Shown piece by piece: positions 1-8,446 of a stretch of DNA of 64,000 bases (within the stretch, counting starts at the first letter, position 1; the number at the start of each line of letters is the position of its first letter). Below the pieces are notes generated by a model, which made no database searches, was not told where the DNA came from, and saw only the letters and a list, made by a program, of their open reading frames with translations. The position numbers and the translations under genes are program-made. This DNA comes from Novosphingobium sp. SG707 (GTDB lineage: Bacteria; Pseudomonadota; Alphaproteobacteria; Sphingomonadales; Sphingomonadaceae). Location of the stretch: positions 186,001 through 250,000 of the forward strand of contig NZ_JAAZQL010000007.1 of the NCBI RefSeq assembly GCF_012275515.1. The letters run 5' to 3'.

Positions 1-807
1 ATGCCCGAGGCCGGAATAGAACACGCGGCCCTGCCCATAGGATTTGATCCACGCCACGGGGAAATCGCCATCTTTGCGGTGAACCATGGGCGCGGCCATG
101 TTGACGCTGGACGTGTCGATGCGGGCCAGCACATCCACCTTGTCGCGCGAATAGGGGTTGGGCAGCATCTGGTAATGCTCGTCCTTCAGCACCATGCCGG
201 TTTTCAACGCCTTCATCGCGGGAAATCCGGGCCGCTCAACGATGATCTTGGCGTCGGCAATCATCCATGGGTGATTGTCAAAAACCCCGCCCAGCATCTC
301 GCCATATTCGGGCCAGTTGGTGGCCGTCGCCGTGGCGGTGTGGATGCCGATAAAGCCCTTTCCGTCCTTGGCCACGTAATCGAGCAGGTCCTGCTTCTGC
401 TGGGGCGAGAGGGTGGTGTCGCCGTTGGTGTAGAACAGCACGGCGTCGAAATAGTCGAGGTTCTTGCCCCTCGCCTGTTTCGGCCCGCCCTTGGCATAGT
501 CGAACTTGCCCCAGGTCTCGCCCTTGGTGATCCAGTCCATGTCGGTGCGGATGAAGGTGACATAGGCCCCGCTCTCGCGCCCGATCTGTTCGATGACCGA
601 GACGGCATGGCTGACGGCCATATGCGCGCTCTGGTTGCCGGTCGAAAGATCGGCAATCACCAGCAGGCGCTTCTTGCCCGCATAGACATCCTGATAGCCG
701 GGCGGCGGCGTGCGCGGCGGGCCATTGGGCGCGGCAGGCGGCGGAGTTTGGCCGGAAAGCATCAGCGCCAAACCGGCGCAGGCAGCAATACGAAGCGCGA
801 TTTTCAT
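1..807 (-). CDS. ThuA-domain secreted protein (3' end outside window)
   Basis: The reading frame stays open from the ATG at 807 to the left window edge (269 codons), so the C-terminus is missing. Residues 1-20 form a signal peptide (basic start, hydrophobic core, ending near SGQT), followed by a proline-rich linker to about residue 37, so the protein should be periplasmic. The remainder has the look of ThuA (a class I glutamine-amidotransferase-like fold): the ADLSTGNQSAH strand-turn near 52-62, FDAVLFYTNGD near 120-130 and GFIGIHTATAT near 151-161. The ATG overlaps the stop of the upstream PQQ dehydrogenase (ATGA), so the two are probably translationally coupled. ThuA proteins are linked to sugar utilisation but have no settled reaction; a role in polyol or quinate oxidation is only inferred from the neighbour. 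Confidence 0.8.
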   Translation of the reverse strand, partial: MKIALRIAACAGLALMLSGQTPPPAAPNGPPRTPPPGYQDVYAGKKRLLVIADLSTGNQSAHMAVSHAVSVIEQIGRESGAYVTFIRTDMDWITKGETWGKFDYAKGGPKQARGKNLDYFDAVLFYTNGDTTLSPQQKQDLLDYVAKDGKGFIGIHTATATATNWPEYGEMLGGVFDNHPWMIADAKIIVERPGFPAMKALKTGMVLKDEHYQMLPNPYSRDKVDVLARIDTSSVNMAAPMVHRKDGDFPVAWIKSYGQGRVFYSGLGH

Positions 808-2771
808 TGTCCGGCATCCTTGGATTTCAGCGCAAAGGCAGTGATCGTGTCCGATGTCAGCGGGCTGTCGAGGAAGGTGCCCCCCGTGGCCGCGATGGCC
901 ACATATTGCCGCCCGTCCCGCCCCGCATAGGTCATGGGCGTGGCATGGGCGGCGGCGTCCAGCTTCACCTCCCACACCATCTTGCCCGTCGCCGTGGCAA
1001 AGGCGCGGAAGCGGTTGTCATCGGTGGCGCCCACAAAGGTCAGCCCGCCCGCCGTGGTGATCGCCCCGCCCATATTGGGCCGCCCGGTCAGTTTCTTGCC
1101 CTCGGGCGCCTCGTCCGAAACGCCCAGAGGCACCTGCCAGCGGACCTTGCCCGTGGTCATGTCCACGCCCCACAGGCGCCCCCACGGCCCCTTCTGACAC
1201 AGCAGGCGGGAATTGTCGGGACGAAACCGACCCGAAGGCTGGCCCCGCTCAAACGGCAGAGGCCCCTTGGACGGCACCAGTTTCGTCACCTGCCCCAGAT
1301 CATGCGTGTTGACCACCAGCAGGCGCTGCGCCGGATCATAGGTCGCCCCGCCCCAATTGCCCCCGCCCAGCAGACCGGGGAAGCTGATCGTCACCTTGTC
1401 CAGATGGACCGGTGTATAGATCGGCCCCTCGACCATCTGATTGTCGGCAATCCATTTGGCACATGTATCGTGCAATTCCGGCGTCAGGTCGGTGATGTCA
1501 TTCTTGATCGAAAAGCTGGTGCGCCCCAGCGCCGGGGTAACCAGCGGGAATGGCTGAGTGGGCGATGGTTTTTCGCCCGGCACATCGCTGCCCGGAACCT
1601 TGCGCTCGGCGATGGGAAAGATCGGCTTGCCCGTCTCGCGGTTCAGCACGAAAAGCAGCGCGGATTTCGAGATCACCGCCACGGCGGGCACCGTTTTGCC
1701 TTTGACCGTAGCGTCGAACAGCAGGGGTGCGGCTTCTAAGTCACCATCCCAGATGTCATGATGAACCACCTGAAAATGCCAGAGATATTTGCCCGTTTTG
1801 GCGTCCGCCGCCACCAAGGATGTGCCGAACAGATTGTCCCCGGCCCGGTCGCCGCCATAGCGGTCGAAGGTGGGCGCGCCAAAGGGCATGTACACAATGC
1901 CGCGCTTCTCATCGAGGCTGAGGAAGCCCCATGCATTGACCCCGCTGCGCCCTTCCGCGCTGCCCGGCGCCCATGTGTCATAACCCTTCTCGCCCTTGCG
2001 CGGCACGGAATGGAAGGTCCAGACCAGATGGCCATCGCGCGCGTCCCATGCGCGCACATCACCCGCTGCGCCCTTGGCCGGGAATTCCTGCACCGCGCTG
2101 CCGGTGATGATCAGGTTGCCATAGACGATGGGCGGACTGGTCATGCCGTAGAAGCGGGCGTCATTGCCGCCCAGGATCTCGGGCGTTTTCATCTCGACCA
2201 CGCCGGACACGCCAAACCCTTCCGCAAAGGCCCCGGTCGCCGCGTCCAGCGCGATCAAGCGGCCATCGCGCGTGCCGAACACAATGCGCGCGGGCGTTTG
2301 CGCATCGCCCGCCCAATATTCGACGCCGCGCAAGCTCGGTTGGCCGGGGCCGGGAATGGTGGTGGCCCAGATTTCCGCGCCCGTATCGGGATTGAGCGCC
2401 ACCACGCGGCCATAGGGTGTGGACACGAACATCCGCCCGTTCACCACCAGCGGCGTGACCTCGGACCCGGCAAAACGGCTGCGGCGGGCGCGGGGGCCAG
2501 CGGGAGCGCCGCCTGCGGTCATATCAGGAAGCCCCTCCGCGCGGCGCTGGGCATCCGCATTGGCGTCCGTGGTGGTCGCGAGCGTGGCCGGGCGCATGTG
2601 ATAGGTCCATGCCGGAGCCAGATTGCCCGCATTGGCCGGGGTAATCTCCTTTAGCGGCGAGTGGCGCTGCCCGCCCTTGTCATGGCCATAGGTGGCCCAG
2701 TCGCCCGGCGCTTGGGCAAAGGCGACACCTGACAAGAGCGCAGTCGCGATTCCGGCGAATCCCCATCGCAT
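804..2771 (-). CDS. Soluble periplasmic PQQ-dependent dehydrogenase, likely quinate/shikimate or polyol oxidising
   Basis: This 655-residue protein starts at the ATG at 2771, preceded by GGGAGA and followed by a signal peptide ending VAFA-QAPGDW. The body is a beta-propeller quinoprotein: WATYGHDKGGQRHSPL at the start of the mature protein, FVSTPYGRVVALNPDTG, and the HHDIWDGDL motif near residue 335 that matches the PQQ site of the glucose/quinate/shikimate dehydrogenase family. Membrane members of that family are about 800 residues with five N-terminal helices; these helices are absent here, so it should be soluble in the periplasm and pass electrons to an unknown acceptor. It is divergent from aroQ across a shared promoter with two operator candidates, and AroE and QuiC lie nearby, so oxidation of quinate to 3-dehydroquinate is the leading inference. 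Other polyols cannot be excluded. Confidence 0.85.
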   Translation of the reverse strand: MRWGFAGIATALLSGVAFAQAPGDWATYGHDKGGQRHSPLKEITPANAGNLAPAWTYHMRPATLATTTDANADAQRRAEGLPDMTAGGAPAGPRARRSRFAGSEVTPLVVNGRMFVSTPYGRVVALNPDTGAEIWATTIPGPGQPSLRGVEYWAGDAQTPARIVFGTRDGRLIALDAATGAFAEGFGVSGVVEMKTPEILGGNDARFYGMTSPPIVYGNLIITGSAVQEFPAKGAAGDVRAWDARDGHLVWTFHSVPRKGEKGYDTWAPGSAEGRSGVNAWGFLSLDEKRGIVYMPFGAPTFDRYGGDRAGDNLFGTSLVAADAKTGKYLWHFQVVHHDIWDGDLEAAPLLFDATVKGKTVPAVAVISKSALLFVLNRETGKPIFPIAERKVPGSDVPGEKPSPTQPFPLVTPALGRTSFSIKNDITDLTPELHDTCAKWIADNQMVEGPIYTPVHLDKVTISFPGLLGGGNWGGATYDPAQRLLVVNTHDLGQVTKLVPSKGPLPFERGQPSGRFRPDNSRLLCQKGPWGRLWGVDMTTGKVRWQVPLGVSDEAPEGKKLTGRPNMGGAITTAGGLTFVGATDDNRFRAFATATGKMVWEVKLDAAAHATPMTYAGRDGRQYVAIAATGGTFLDSPLTSDTITAFALKSKDAGQ

Positions 2772-2792
2772 CACATTCTCCCACTTTTGATT

Positions 2793-2812
2793 TATGAACT
2801 GGTTCGTACATA
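2793..2812. promoter_or_regulatory. Candidate operator TATGAAC-N6-GTACATA
   Basis: The imperfect palindrome TATGAAC TGGTTC GTACATA lies between the divergent PQQ dehydrogenase and aroQ. Read on the minus strand it matches the element at 4627-4646, upstream of the TonB receptor, at 15 of 20 positions. The shared form is TATGTAC..A...AGTTCAYA. A regulator for it is not evident in the window. Confidence 0.5.
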
Positions 2813-2823
2813 ATTCTTCCCAA

Positions 2824-2837
2824 GGCAAGCGCTTTCG
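2824..2837. promoter_or_regulatory. LacI-family operator candidate upstream of aroQ
   Basis: GGCAAGCGCTTTCG carries the AnCGnT centre of LacI-family operators and differs at three outer positions from the perfect site at 13488-13501. It lies 35 nt before the aroQ ATG. It suggests that the LacI protein encoded at 12411-13412 also controls the quinate genes. Confidence 0.45.
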
Positions 2838-2871
2838 ATTATGCCGAGGGCAAACAAGGGAGAGACATGCC

Positions 2872-3321
2872 ATGGGTGGCACGATTCTGGTCCTCAACGG
2901 GCCCAACCTCAATTTGCTGGGCGAGCGCGAGCCGCATATCTATGGCCATGAAACGCTGGCCGATGTGCAGGAAATGTGTGAGGCCGAAGTGGCCGGAACC
3001 GACTATCGAATCGACTTTCGACAAACCAATGCGGAACATGAAGCGGTTGATTGGATCCAGGCCGCGCGCAAGGGCCATGCGGGCATCGTCTTCAACCCCG
3101 CCGCCTTCACCTATGCCGCCTATCCGATCCTTGACGCGCTCAAAATGGTCGATTGCCCGGTGGTCGAAGTCCACATCAGCAACATCCACCGCCGCGAGGC
3201 CGAATGGCGCAGCCACTCGATCATGACGCAGGTTGTGACGGGCATCATCTCGGGCCTTGGCGTCAATGGCTACCCCCTTGGCGTGCGCCATGTGATGTGG
3301 GCGCGGGAGCGCGCGAAATGA
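2872..3321 (+). CDS. aroQ: Type II 3-dehydroquinate dehydratase
   Basis: This 149-residue protein has the normal length of the dodecameric type II dehydroquinases, which convert 3-dehydroquinate to 3-dehydroshikimate in the cytoplasm. The start is the ATG at 2872 after AAGGGAGAG; the ATG at 2867 is out of frame. Visible active-site elements in Mycobacterium numbering are NGPNLNLLG, Arg19, Tyr24, Asn75, His101 in EVHISNIH, and arginines at 108 and 113. The residue equivalent to His81, usually part of a THTS-like motif, is a tyrosine here (FTYAAYP). The gene sits with a PQQ dehydrogenase, AroE and QuiC, so it probably serves quinate catabolism rather than aromatic biosynthesis. Its TGA overlaps the ATG of the MFS gene. 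Confidence 0.95.
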   Translation: MGGTILVLNGPNLNLLGEREPHIYGHETLADVQEMCEAEVAGTDYRIDFRQTNAEHEAVDWIQAARKGHAGIVFNPAAFTYAAYPILDALKMVDCPVVEVHISNIHRREAEWRSHSIMTQVVTGIISGLGVNGYPLGVRHVMWARERAK

Positions 3322-4580
3322 AGCCGACGACCAAGCGCCTTACCGTCCTTGCGCTGATCTCCACGGCGACGCTGATCAACTATCTCGACCGTTCGGTAAT
3401 GGGCGTGGCCAAACCGGAACTGGTCAAGGAACTGCATATCACGCCCGAGGTGATGGGCCTGATTTTCTCTGCTTTCTCATGGACCTATGCGCTGGCGCAG
3501 ATTCCGGGCGGCTATGTGCTGGACCGCCTCGGCACGCGGCTGACCTATGCGCTCTCGCTGGGCCTGTGGTCGGCGATGACGGCGCTGCACGGGCTGGCGA
3601 CGGGCGTGGCGGGCCTTGTTTCCGCCCGCCTCGCGCTGGGCCTGGCCGAGGCGCCCTGCTTCCCCGCCAACAGCCGCGTCCTCTCGACATGGTTTCCCCA
3701 GAATGAGCGCGCCAAGGCGACCGGGGTTTATACCGTGGGCGAATATATCGGGCTTGGCCTGCTGATCCCGGTGCTGGGCTGGATGTTGGCCCATTATGGC
3801 TGGCGCTCGCTGTTTTTCGTGGTGGGCGCGCTGGGCATCGCCTTTGCCATCCTGTTCCACCGCCTCTATCGCGAGCCGCAGGACAGCAATGCCAATCAGG
3901 CCGAAATCGACCTGATCGCCGCTGGCGGCGGCTTTTCCGGCGGTACCGCTCCCATCGCTTTCAGCTGGGCCAATGTCCGCCGCCTGGTCACCACGCGCCA
4001 GATCGCGGGCGCCTCGATCGGCCAGTTCTGCTCCAATTCCACCCTCGTTTTCTTCCTGACATGGTTCCCGTCCTATCTGGCCGAGGAACGCGGCATGACC
4101 TTTATCAAGTCGGGCTGGCTGGTCTCGCTGCCCTATATCGCGGCGGCGGCGGGGGTGATGCTGGGCGGGGTGTTTTCCGACTGGCTGATTCGCGCCACTG
4201 GCTCGCCCACGATTGGCCGCAAGGTGCCGATCATCGCGGGCCTGCTGCTGTGCGCCAGCATGGTTTCGGCCAATTATATGGACAGCAACAATGCCGTGAT
4301 CGCCGTCATGAGTCTGGCCTTTTTCGGTCAGGGCCTGGCCGGGCTTGGCTGGACGCTGCTGTCCGATGTAGCGCCCAAGGAGATGATGGGGCTGACGGCG
4401 GGCCTGTTCAACTTTTTCACCAATCTGGCTGGCATCATCACCCCGCTGGTGGTCGGCTTTGCCGTGGGCGCCACGGGCAGCTTTTATGGCGCGCTGGCCT
4501 ATATCGGCGCGCTGGGGATCATCGGCACGCTGGCCTATCTGATCGTGCTTGGCCCGGTGGAGCGGGTGAAAATCGACTGA
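3318..4580 (+). CDS. MFS transporter, anion:cation symporter (ACS) family
   Basis: The protein has 420 residues with about twelve hydrophobic segments. The N-terminal motif NYLDRSVMGVAKPELVKEL and the loop-2 signature GGYVLDRLGTR are typical of the ACS branch of the major facilitator superfamily, which carries organic anions such as glucarate, galactonate, phthalate and tartrate with protons or sodium. The ATG at 3318 overlaps the aroQ stop (ATGA), so it is co-translated with a dehydroquinase. Uptake of quinate, shikimate or dehydroshikimate across the inner membrane is inferred from that context; sequence alone does not fix the substrate. Confidence 0.85.
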   Translation: MKPTTKRLTVLALISTATLINYLDRSVMGVAKPELVKELHITPEVMGLIFSAFSWTYALAQIPGGYVLDRLGTRLTYALSLGLWSAMTALHGLATGVAGLVSARLALGLAEAPCFPANSRVLSTWFPQNERAKATGVYTVGEYIGLGLLIPVLGWMLAHYGWRSLFFVVGALGIAFAILFHRLYREPQDSNANQAEIDLIAAGGGFSGGTAPIAFSWANVRRLVTTRQIAGASIGQFCSNSTLVFFLTWFPSYLAEERGMTFIKSGWLVSLPYIAAAAGVMLGGVFSDWLIRATGSPTIGRKVPIIAGLLLCASMVSANYMDSNNAVIAVMSLAFFGQGLAGLGWTLLSDVAPKEMMGLTAGLFNFFTNLAGIITPLVVGFAVGATGSFYGALAYIGALGIIGTLAYLIVLGPVERVKID

Positions 4581-4626
4581 GGTCGAAAGGGCGGGTGCGC
4601 AGACCTATTGACGCCCGCCTTTCATG

Positions 4627-4646
4627 TATGTACCAGTTAGTTCACA
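4627..4646. promoter_or_regulatory. Candidate operator TATGTAC-N6-GTTCACA
   Basis: This palindromic element lies 34 nt before the ATG of the TonB receptor at 4680. It matches the reverse complement of 2793-2812 at 15 of 20 positions, including an unbroken TATGTAC and AGTTCA. Having the same element at both quinate-locus promoters implies one shared transcription factor, family unknown. Confidence 0.5.
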
Positions 4647-4679
4647 AACAAGTGACAACGCCCTTGGGAGGGGACAATC

Positions 4680-7466
4680 ATGCAATTCAAGATGCGTTTC
4701 ATCGCGCAAAGCTCGGTGCTTGCCGTGGCTCTGGCCTGTGCCCATTCGGCCTATGCCCAGGAAGCCAAGCCCGACGCCGAAATCATCGTTACCGGATCGA
4801 GTATCAAGGGCGTGGCCCCGGTCGGCTCGAACCTTGTCACCGTGACCCGCACCGATCTGGAGGCGACGGGCGCCCAGACCGTGCAGCAGGTGCTGAAAAC
4901 CGTCCCCTCGGTCGTCGGTCTGCAGAGCGCCGGGCAGGGCGCCTTCGGTTCGGCTGACGGTTCGGGCACCAATGCGCCCACCATCCACGGCCTTGGCGCT
5001 TCGGCCTCGAACTCGACGCTGGTGTTGATCAACGGCCACCGCCTGCCCACCAGCGGCATCAACCACGTGCTGGCCGACCCCAACATTCTGGCCCCGATGG
5101 CGCTGGAGCGGGTCGAGGTGCTGGCCGACGGCGCATCCTCGGTTTACGGTTCGGACGCGGTGGCGGGTGTCATCAACTTCATCACCCGCAAGAAGGTCAA
5201 CGGCTTTGAAGCCAATGTGCAGAAGGGCTTTGCCAGCGGCTACAATTCGCTGACCGCCGGCCTGCTCTGGGGTCAGACCTATGACACGGGCAGCGTGCTG
5301 GTTTCGTACAATTATTCCGACCGTTCGAATCTTGCCGCCTCCTCGCGCGGCTATGCCAGCAGCGCTGATCTGCGCAGCCGCGGCGGCACCAATTTCACGC
5401 CCACCCGCTGCAATGACGTGACCACGGCCACGGGCTGCGATCCGGTGAAAGCCTGGGATCTGCTGCCTTCGGAAAAGCGCCATAACGTCTATGCCCAGAT
5501 CACCAAGGATGTGGGCGAGAAGCTGCATCTTTATGCCGACTTCATCTATTCGAACCGCCGCAATCTCCAGAACGTGACGCGCGGCAGCGCCAGCGGCACC
5601 GTCTATGGCACCGCCTTCACCGGCACGCTGCCCGCAGGTCGCTCGATCAATCCGTTCTACAGCGGCTCGACCATGACGGCGAACTGGAACGCGGACGGCA
5701 TGTTCGGCCCCGGCGCAACGATCACCGGCACGGCGGAGGACATCTCGATCCGCGCCGATGCCATCTATGACCTCTCCCCCAAGTGGCAGATCAATCTGGG
5801 CGGCGTCTATGGCTCGGACAGCTCGACGCAGGTGAACGTTGGCCAGCTTAACGCCTCGGTCTTCAACCTCGCGCTCAACGGCTTCACTTCGGCCGCGATC
5901 AACGGCGTGTCGCAATCGGTGTCGCAGGCGCTGACAACGGCCAATGCCATCGACCTGTGGGCCAATGGCACGTCGGCGGCCACCAAGGCTGCGCTGATCG
6001 ACAACCGCCAGTTCCAATATGCGCGCCAGCTCATGCGCAATGCCTATCTGAAAGTCTCCGGCGATCTGTTCGACCTGCCCGCAGGCCCGGCCAAGATCGC
6101 TGTCGGCGGCGAGCTGATGGGCTATGAGATGGATCAGTACAACATCCGCGCCAACAATCTGGGCATTGCCAGCCAGGCTTCGCAGGCGTTCAACACCCAT
6201 TACAACCGCAATGTCCAATCGGCCTATGGCGAGTTGTATGTGCCGATCATCAAGGACAGCTTCATCAAGCTGCTCGATCTGAACATCTCGGGCCGTTATG
6301 ACCATTACAGCGATTTTGGCAGCACGACCAACCCCAAGCTGGCGATGAATTTCGAACCGGTTCGCGGCATCAAGTTCCGCGCCAACTGGGCCAAGAGCTT
6401 TGTGGCCCCGGCGCTGACCTCGATCGGGTCGAACGGCACGGGTCTGACGGGCGAATCGGGCTATTCGGGCATCGTGCCCAGCGGCATTCCGGGCGGTTCG
6501 CCCACGATCTCCATCGCCAGCTTCCCCTCGATCACTTCGGTTCCGGGCGTGACCTGCTCGGCCACGGCCTGCACCCTCGGCAGCAGCACCAATGGCGTGC
6601 TGGTGACGGGCGGCAATGGCAAGCTCCAGCCGCAAAAGGGCACCGCATGGAGCGTGGGCGTTGACCTTACCCCGGTTCAGGTGCCGGGTCTGCGCATCAG
6701 CGTGACCTATTGGAAGAACCAGCTTCGCGGCGGCATCACCGCGCCTCAGGCCCCGCTGGCGCTGGGTTCGGCGGATCTGTCCTATCTGCTGCAACTCTAT
6801 CCCACCGGCGCCACCACGGCCCAGATCGCGGCGCTGGGCGCTGGCCTGCCCCAGACTGGCGTCATCACCAACCCGGTCTATTACAGCTATAATTTCCAGC
6901 AGCAGAACGCGCTGAACCTGAACGTGGCGGGTCTGGACGTTTCGGCCAATTACCGCTTCGACACGCCGGTCGGCCGCTTCAACATCGGCGCCGCCTTTAC
7001 CCGCAAGCTGCAGTTCGAGCAGTATTTCGGCACCAACGGCACCAAGTTCAGCGTGCTGGGCACCTCGGGCTTCAACACCACCTTCCCCAGCGTGAAGATG
7101 GAAGGCCGCGCCAATATCGGCTATGACAAGGGCCCGCTCAGCGCCGATGTCTTTGTCAATTATCTGGGCAGCTACACCTATTGGGGCTCCTCGGTGGTCA
7201 ACCCGATTGTGCGTACCAATGGCGTGCCCACCGGCGGCGGGGACTATGTGAAGCCCTTCACCACGGTCGATCTGCACCTTGCCTATACGTTCAAGAACCT
7301 GAGCGTGGTCAAGGAAGCGCAGTTCTATCTGGACGTTAACAACCTGCTCGATCAGGCGCCGCCTTTTGTGAACACCTACACCACCAATGGCGCGGTCGGC
7401 TATGATGGCCTCAACGCCAACCCGCTGGGCCGCGTTATCAATATCGGTCTGCGGACCAAATTCTGA
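4680..7466 (+). CDS. TonB-dependent outer-membrane receptor of the quinate locus
   Basis: This 928-residue protein begins at 4680 after GGGAGGGG with a signal peptide ending AHSAYA-QEA. A TonB-box-like EIIVTGSSI segment precedes the plug domain (about residues 45-170: LVTVTRTDLEATGAQTVQQVLKTVP, VEVLADGASSVYGSDAVAG), followed by a long beta-barrel ending in the aromatic-terminated INIGLRTKF. Such receptors import substrates across the outer membrane using the proton-motive force through TonB-ExbBD, which are not encoded here. It lies between the MFS carrier and aroE. A quinate ester or related plant phenolic is the inferred ligand, because free quinate would normally pass through porins. Confidence 0.92.
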   Translation: MQFKMRFIAQSSVLAVALACAHSAYAQEAKPDAEIIVTGSSIKGVAPVGSNLVTVTRTDLEATGAQTVQQVLKTVPSVVGLQSAGQGAFGSADGSGTNAPTIHGLGASASNSTLVLINGHRLPTSGINHVLADPNILAPMALERVEVLADGASSVYGSDAVAGVINFITRKKVNGFEANVQKGFASGYNSLTAGLLWGQTYDTGSVLVSYNYSDRSNLAASSRGYASSADLRSRGGTNFTPTRCNDVTTATGCDPVKAWDLLPSEKRHNVYAQITKDVGEKLHLYADFIYSNRRNLQNVTRGSASGTVYGTAFTGTLPAGRSINPFYSGSTMTANWNADGMFGPGATITGTAEDISIRADAIYDLSPKWQINLGGVYGSDSSTQVNVGQLNASVFNLALNGFTSAAINGVSQSVSQALTTANAIDLWANGTSAATKAALIDNRQFQYARQLMRNAYLKVSGDLFDLPAGPAKIAVGGELMGYEMDQYNIRANNLGIASQASQAFNTHYNRNVQSAYGELYVPIIKDSFIKLLDLNISGRYDHYSDFGSTTNPKLAMNFEPVRGIKFRANWAKSFVAPALTSIGSNGTGLTGESGYSGIVPSGIPGGSPTISIASFPSITSVPGVTCSATACTLGSSTNGVLVTGGNGKLQPQKGTAWSVGVDLTPVQVPGLRISVTYWKNQLRGGITAPQAPLALGSADLSYLLQLYPTGATTAQIAALGAGLPQTGVITNPVYYSYNFQQQNALNLNVAGLDVSANYRFDTPVGRFNIGAAFTRKLQFEQYFGTNGTKFSVLGTSGFNTTFPSVKMEGRANIGYDKGPLSADVFVNYLGSYTYWGSSVVNPIVRTNGVPTGGGDYVKPFTTVDLHLAYTFKNLSVVKEAQFYLDVNNLLDQAPPFVNTYTTNGAVGYDGLNANPLGRVINIGLRTKF

Positions 7467-7477
7467 TCCTCCCCTGC

Positions 7478-7511
7478 CCCGCCCCGGATCCTTTCCGGGG
7501 CGGGTCTTTTT
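7478..7511 (+). terminator. Intrinsic terminator between TonB receptor and aroE
   Basis: The arms CCCGCCCCGG (7478-7487) and CCGGGGCGGG (7495-7504) pair perfectly around a 7-nt loop, followed by TCTTTTT. It lies only 13 nt before the aroE ATG, so aroE expression depends on read-through or on a promoter within this short stretch. Confidence 0.85.
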
Positions 7512-7524
7512 GATAGGAAATACA

Positions 7525-8433
7525 ATGACACAGCCTGCCCCTTCCCTGCATTCTTCCCCGGTCGTGGGCATTGGCAAGGGACGGGTGCTGGCCGGGCTTC
7601 TGGGGCGTGGCATTCTGGAAAGCCGCACGCCCTGGATGCAGGAATGCGAAGCGCAGGCGCAGGGCCTGCATATGGTCTATTCCCTGCTGGATTTTTCCGA
7701 CCGCGGATGGGCCGATGATGAACTGGGCGCCGCGCTCGATGCGGTGCAGCGGGTCGGCTTTGCCGGGGTCAATGTGACCTTCCCCTTCAAACAGGCCGTG
7801 GTGCCGTTGCTCGATGAACTTTCGCCGCAAGCCGCCGCGATCGGCGCGGTCAACACGGTGGCGTTTCGCGATGGGCGGCGGATTGGCTATAATACCGATG
7901 TCACCGGCTTTGCCCATGCCTTTGGCGACAGGATGGGCGGTGAAAAACTCGACCGCGTGCTGCAACTGGGCTGCGGCGGGGCGGGGTCGGCCACGGCTCA
8001 TGCGCTGCTCTCCCTCAATGGCGTGGCGCATCTGGTGCTGACCGATACCGATCCAGCGCGGGCCGAGGCCCTGCGCGCTCAATTGACCGCCGCCTATGGC
8101 GAGGGACGCGCCAGCGTGGCTCCCGATGCGGCGCAGGCCGCCGCCGGCGTGGATGGGATCGTGAATGCCACCCCCATCGGCATGGCCAAGTTCCCCGGCA
8201 TGCCCATCGCGGCGGAGGCTCTGCAGCCCCACCACTGGGTTTCCGAAATCATCTATTTCCCGCTCGAGACACAATTGCTGAAAACGGCAAAGGCCCTCGG
8301 GTGTCGCACCATGACCGGGCGGGGCATGGCGGTGGGTCAGGCGGTGGATGCTTTCCGCATCTTCACCGGCCTGACCCCCGACCGGCAAAGGATGTGGGAC
8401 AGTTTCTCCAAATTTGAGCAAGACGCGAATTGA
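7525..8433 (+). CDS. aroE: Shikimate/quinate 5-dehydrogenase family protein, NAD-type
   Basis: The 302-residue protein starts at the ATG at 7525 (AGGAAAT upstream). It has the two domains of shikimate dehydrogenases: an N-terminal substrate domain with SRT at 33-35, the VNVTFPFKQ motif with catalytic Lys89, and catalytic Asp125 in YNTDVTG; then a Rossmann domain with GCGGAG at 149-154. After the second strand it reads LTDTD rather than the NRT-type motif that binds NADP phosphate, which favours NAD and a catabolic direction as in QuiB/QsuD-like enzymes. It would oxidise shikimate to 3-dehydroshikimate or quinate to 3-dehydroquinate. QuiC follows after 13 nt, so the product can go straight to protocatechuate. 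Confidence 0.9.
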   Translation: MTQPAPSLHSSPVVGIGKGRVLAGLLGRGILESRTPWMQECEAQAQGLHMVYSLLDFSDRGWADDELGAALDAVQRVGFAGVNVTFPFKQAVVPLLDELSPQAAAIGAVNTVAFRDGRRIGYNTDVTGFAHAFGDRMGGEKLDRVLQLGCGGAGSATAHALLSLNGVAHLVLTDTDPARAEALRAQLTAAYGEGRASVAPDAAQAAAGVDGIVNATPIGMAKFPGMPIAAEALQPHHWVSEIIYFPLETQLLKTAKALGCRTMTGRGMAVGQAVDAFRIFTGLTPDRQRMWDSFSKFEQDAN

Positions 8434-8446
8434 GGGAGGCAAGGCG

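Noticed and set aside
2794..2872. Longer aroQ start adding 26 residues
   Set aside because: It would place coding sequence over the divergent promoter operators; the ATG at 2872 has a ribosome site and gives the standard family length.
4586..4625. Hairpin GGCGGG...CCCGCC followed by TTTC after the first MFS gene
   Set aside because: Only six pairs, a long loop and a weak T-run; not listed as a terminator, although partial termination is possible.
4605..7628. A 1007-codon open frame on the minus strand
   Set aside because: It is antisense to the clear TonB receptor, has histidine/arginine/glycine-rich low-complexity translation and no family resemblance; such frames arise in high-GC codon usage.
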